Positions 62,501 through 64,000 of a DNA stretch of 64,000 nucleotides are shown here, piece by piece; within the stretch, counting starts at the first letter, position 1; each line of letters starts with the position of its first letter. The notes under the pieces were generated by a model that did not search any database, was not told the DNA's origin, and saw nothing but the letters and a program-made list of their open reading frames with translations. The DNA comes from Ophthalmolycus amberensis (taxonomy: Eukaryota; Chordata; Actinopteri; Perciformes; Zoarcidae). Made by a program: the position numbers and the translations under genes. The stretch is from contig JAFEUB010001038.1 of assembly GCA_024529925.1 (NCBI GenBank), positions 3,104,501 to 3,168,500 on the forward strand, given 5' to 3'.

Positions 62501-62832
62501 GTCACCAGTCAATTATCATGAACACACGAACCCAAACACCATCTAAGAACATTCATACCCTGCCGCACTCGTGTGTTTCTTGCCACTACTAAGACACCGC
62601 GGCAGCTCAGGGATACGGCTTGTCATTGCTGGCAAGATTTCACTAAAGGTGTGATTCTAACATCCCTGATCTCACACACACACACACACACACACTAATA
62701 AATAGCAAAAAGGCAGCGCAGCTCCCTGGGAAATGACATGCAACTAACAAGATTTTCCCTTAAAGTCTGCCATTTGGAGTTGCACATCTTGAGTCGACAA
62801 CTGTGGTTATTGGCTGAAAGAGCTGTAAGAAG

Positions 62833-62871
<39 letters not shown>

Positions 62872-64000
62872 CGTATGTGCATACAGCTTTTTCACCTTTG
62901 GTCAACGCACATTTACGTGTTTGCATTTAACCAAGTGACAAGTTTTGGTTTAGGCGAGAATTACTTTTGTATTTGATTTTCATTTAGTGGATAACCACCT
63001 GCTCCCACTCACACACGCACACACACAGGATAAGCACACATGTTAGGCTGACGCGTGGAGCTCACGTTGATAGGTTGATTGAGCAGAGTGAACATTCATA
63101 CAGGAGCAAGGGCAGACACAGTGGAAAGAGGAGAAGAAAAAGGCTGAATACCCATCTGATTGGATACTCTCAATGGGGTCTCTGCCTCATGAAGATTATC
63201 TGCAGCGCACAGAGGCAAACAGTGTATGTTTGTGGCATTGGTGTGTGTGTGTGTGTGTGTGTATATGAGGGAGGTATAGAGAGAAAGAGAAAGGCAGAGT
63301 GTGCATTCAGAAGAATTCCATCCGGAGTGTCTTCAGCTTGCAGGGATGAAGCCTGAATATTTTATTTGACTCGAGCGAGCTCCAAAGAGAAAAAAAAAGA
63401 GAGAAGATGCTCCAGCTTCTAAATGAGTAGGCATGTCTAAAGGCTCTCCACTTCTCATGAATGCACCCTCCACACTTCTTATAGATGGCTTTTGTGGCGT
63501 CGGCCCCAATATGCGATCATGTGCCTGGAGCGGAGGCTTTAAAAGAGCACTGCGATCAATACGGTCGGCCATTTCAGCCCAGATCCCCGCGCAGGAAGCA
63601 GCGCGTTGCATTGCGTACACAGACATAAACTGCCCAACGTACCAACTCTGTGCATGTATAGTGCATCTGTGCACTCTTATAGGTGGATCGCTTTCTCTGT
63701 TCATTAATAATAGCCGGGTTCCGTCCCAGGCTCTAGTGAATAAGATTGAAAACACAACATGTAGAGTAGTTTTCTTTAAGACATAAAGGCAGACCTCAAA
63801 TAAAATAATTTCCAATGCGTGTCCAACACTATTTCAAGTCTCAAATCTCAAGGCTCTTTAAGTCAAATCAAAACCTCTGATCGCATTCCAAGGCTTAGAA
63901 ATCAATTTCTCCGAAATTCCTTTGAAAAAAACAAAACTATTAGATGAAAACCCTTTTCACGCCAGATTAAAAACAGTGTGCACAGAATTTAAAAAGCATC
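59592..64000. other. Intergenic stretch without supported genes
   Basis: No exon supported. Contains CA/TG microsatellites at 62670-62694, 62836-62870 and 63240-63262 and a short CA run at 59932-59945. The longest frames here, near 63333-63815, overlap on opposite strands and show no family similarity. Confidence 0.5.

Noticed and set aside
63333..63815. 160-codon minus and 117-codon plus overlapping frames
   Set aside because: Mutually overlapping, no recognisable domain, splice or promoter context.

Overview
The window reads as nuclear DNA of a ray-finned (probably percomorph teleost) fish. Genes are split by GT-AG introns, microsatellites are dense, and several interspersed repeats match families I know from teleost genomes. 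The protein-coding order c1ql2 - steap3 - dbi - secretin-family receptor - cfap221 matches human 2q14.2 (C1QL2-STEAP3-DBI-SCTR-CFAP221). I joined exons by hand from splice sites and reading phase, and all junctions given are in frame.

Layout: 1-224 holds the first exon of c1ql2 (minus strand, cut by the window edge, with an apparent 1-base frameshift). 225-5650 is intergenic with repeats, ending in a ~200 bp CT microsatellite against a GC-rich promoter. steap3 (489 aa) has coding exons from 6305 to 9214, and dbi (90 aa) from 10872 to 12300. A 13-exon class B1 peptide-hormone receptor (448 aa, minus strand) spans 13351-17239 and is head-to-head with cfap221 (24 coding exons, 825 aa, 18830-31835).

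32000-54200 has no gene I can support. It holds SINE/LINE fragments, a well-bounded 1.76 kb composite hAT element (41998-43759, target duplication CCTTAAGG), and many CA/TG and C-run tracts.

The most unusual part is 54248-58950. A ~1.64 kb array of 34 near-perfect palindromes runs directly into the stop codon of an intronless 938-codon minus-strand gene. Its product, which I do not recognise, carries three near-identical ~130-residue modules. Its upstream region has two perfect TGACGTCA sites and tandem ~60 bp repeats. The rest, to 64000, is intergenic, including a 305 bp element with perfect 38 bp inverted ends.

The five conserved genes are not a pathway. They are an ancient syntenic block: a synaptic C1q-like secreted protein, an endosomal ferrireductase, an acyl-CoA carrier, a peptide-hormone receptor and a ciliary central-apparatus protein. 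The lineage-specific ORF and palindrome array are the candidates for something undescribed.
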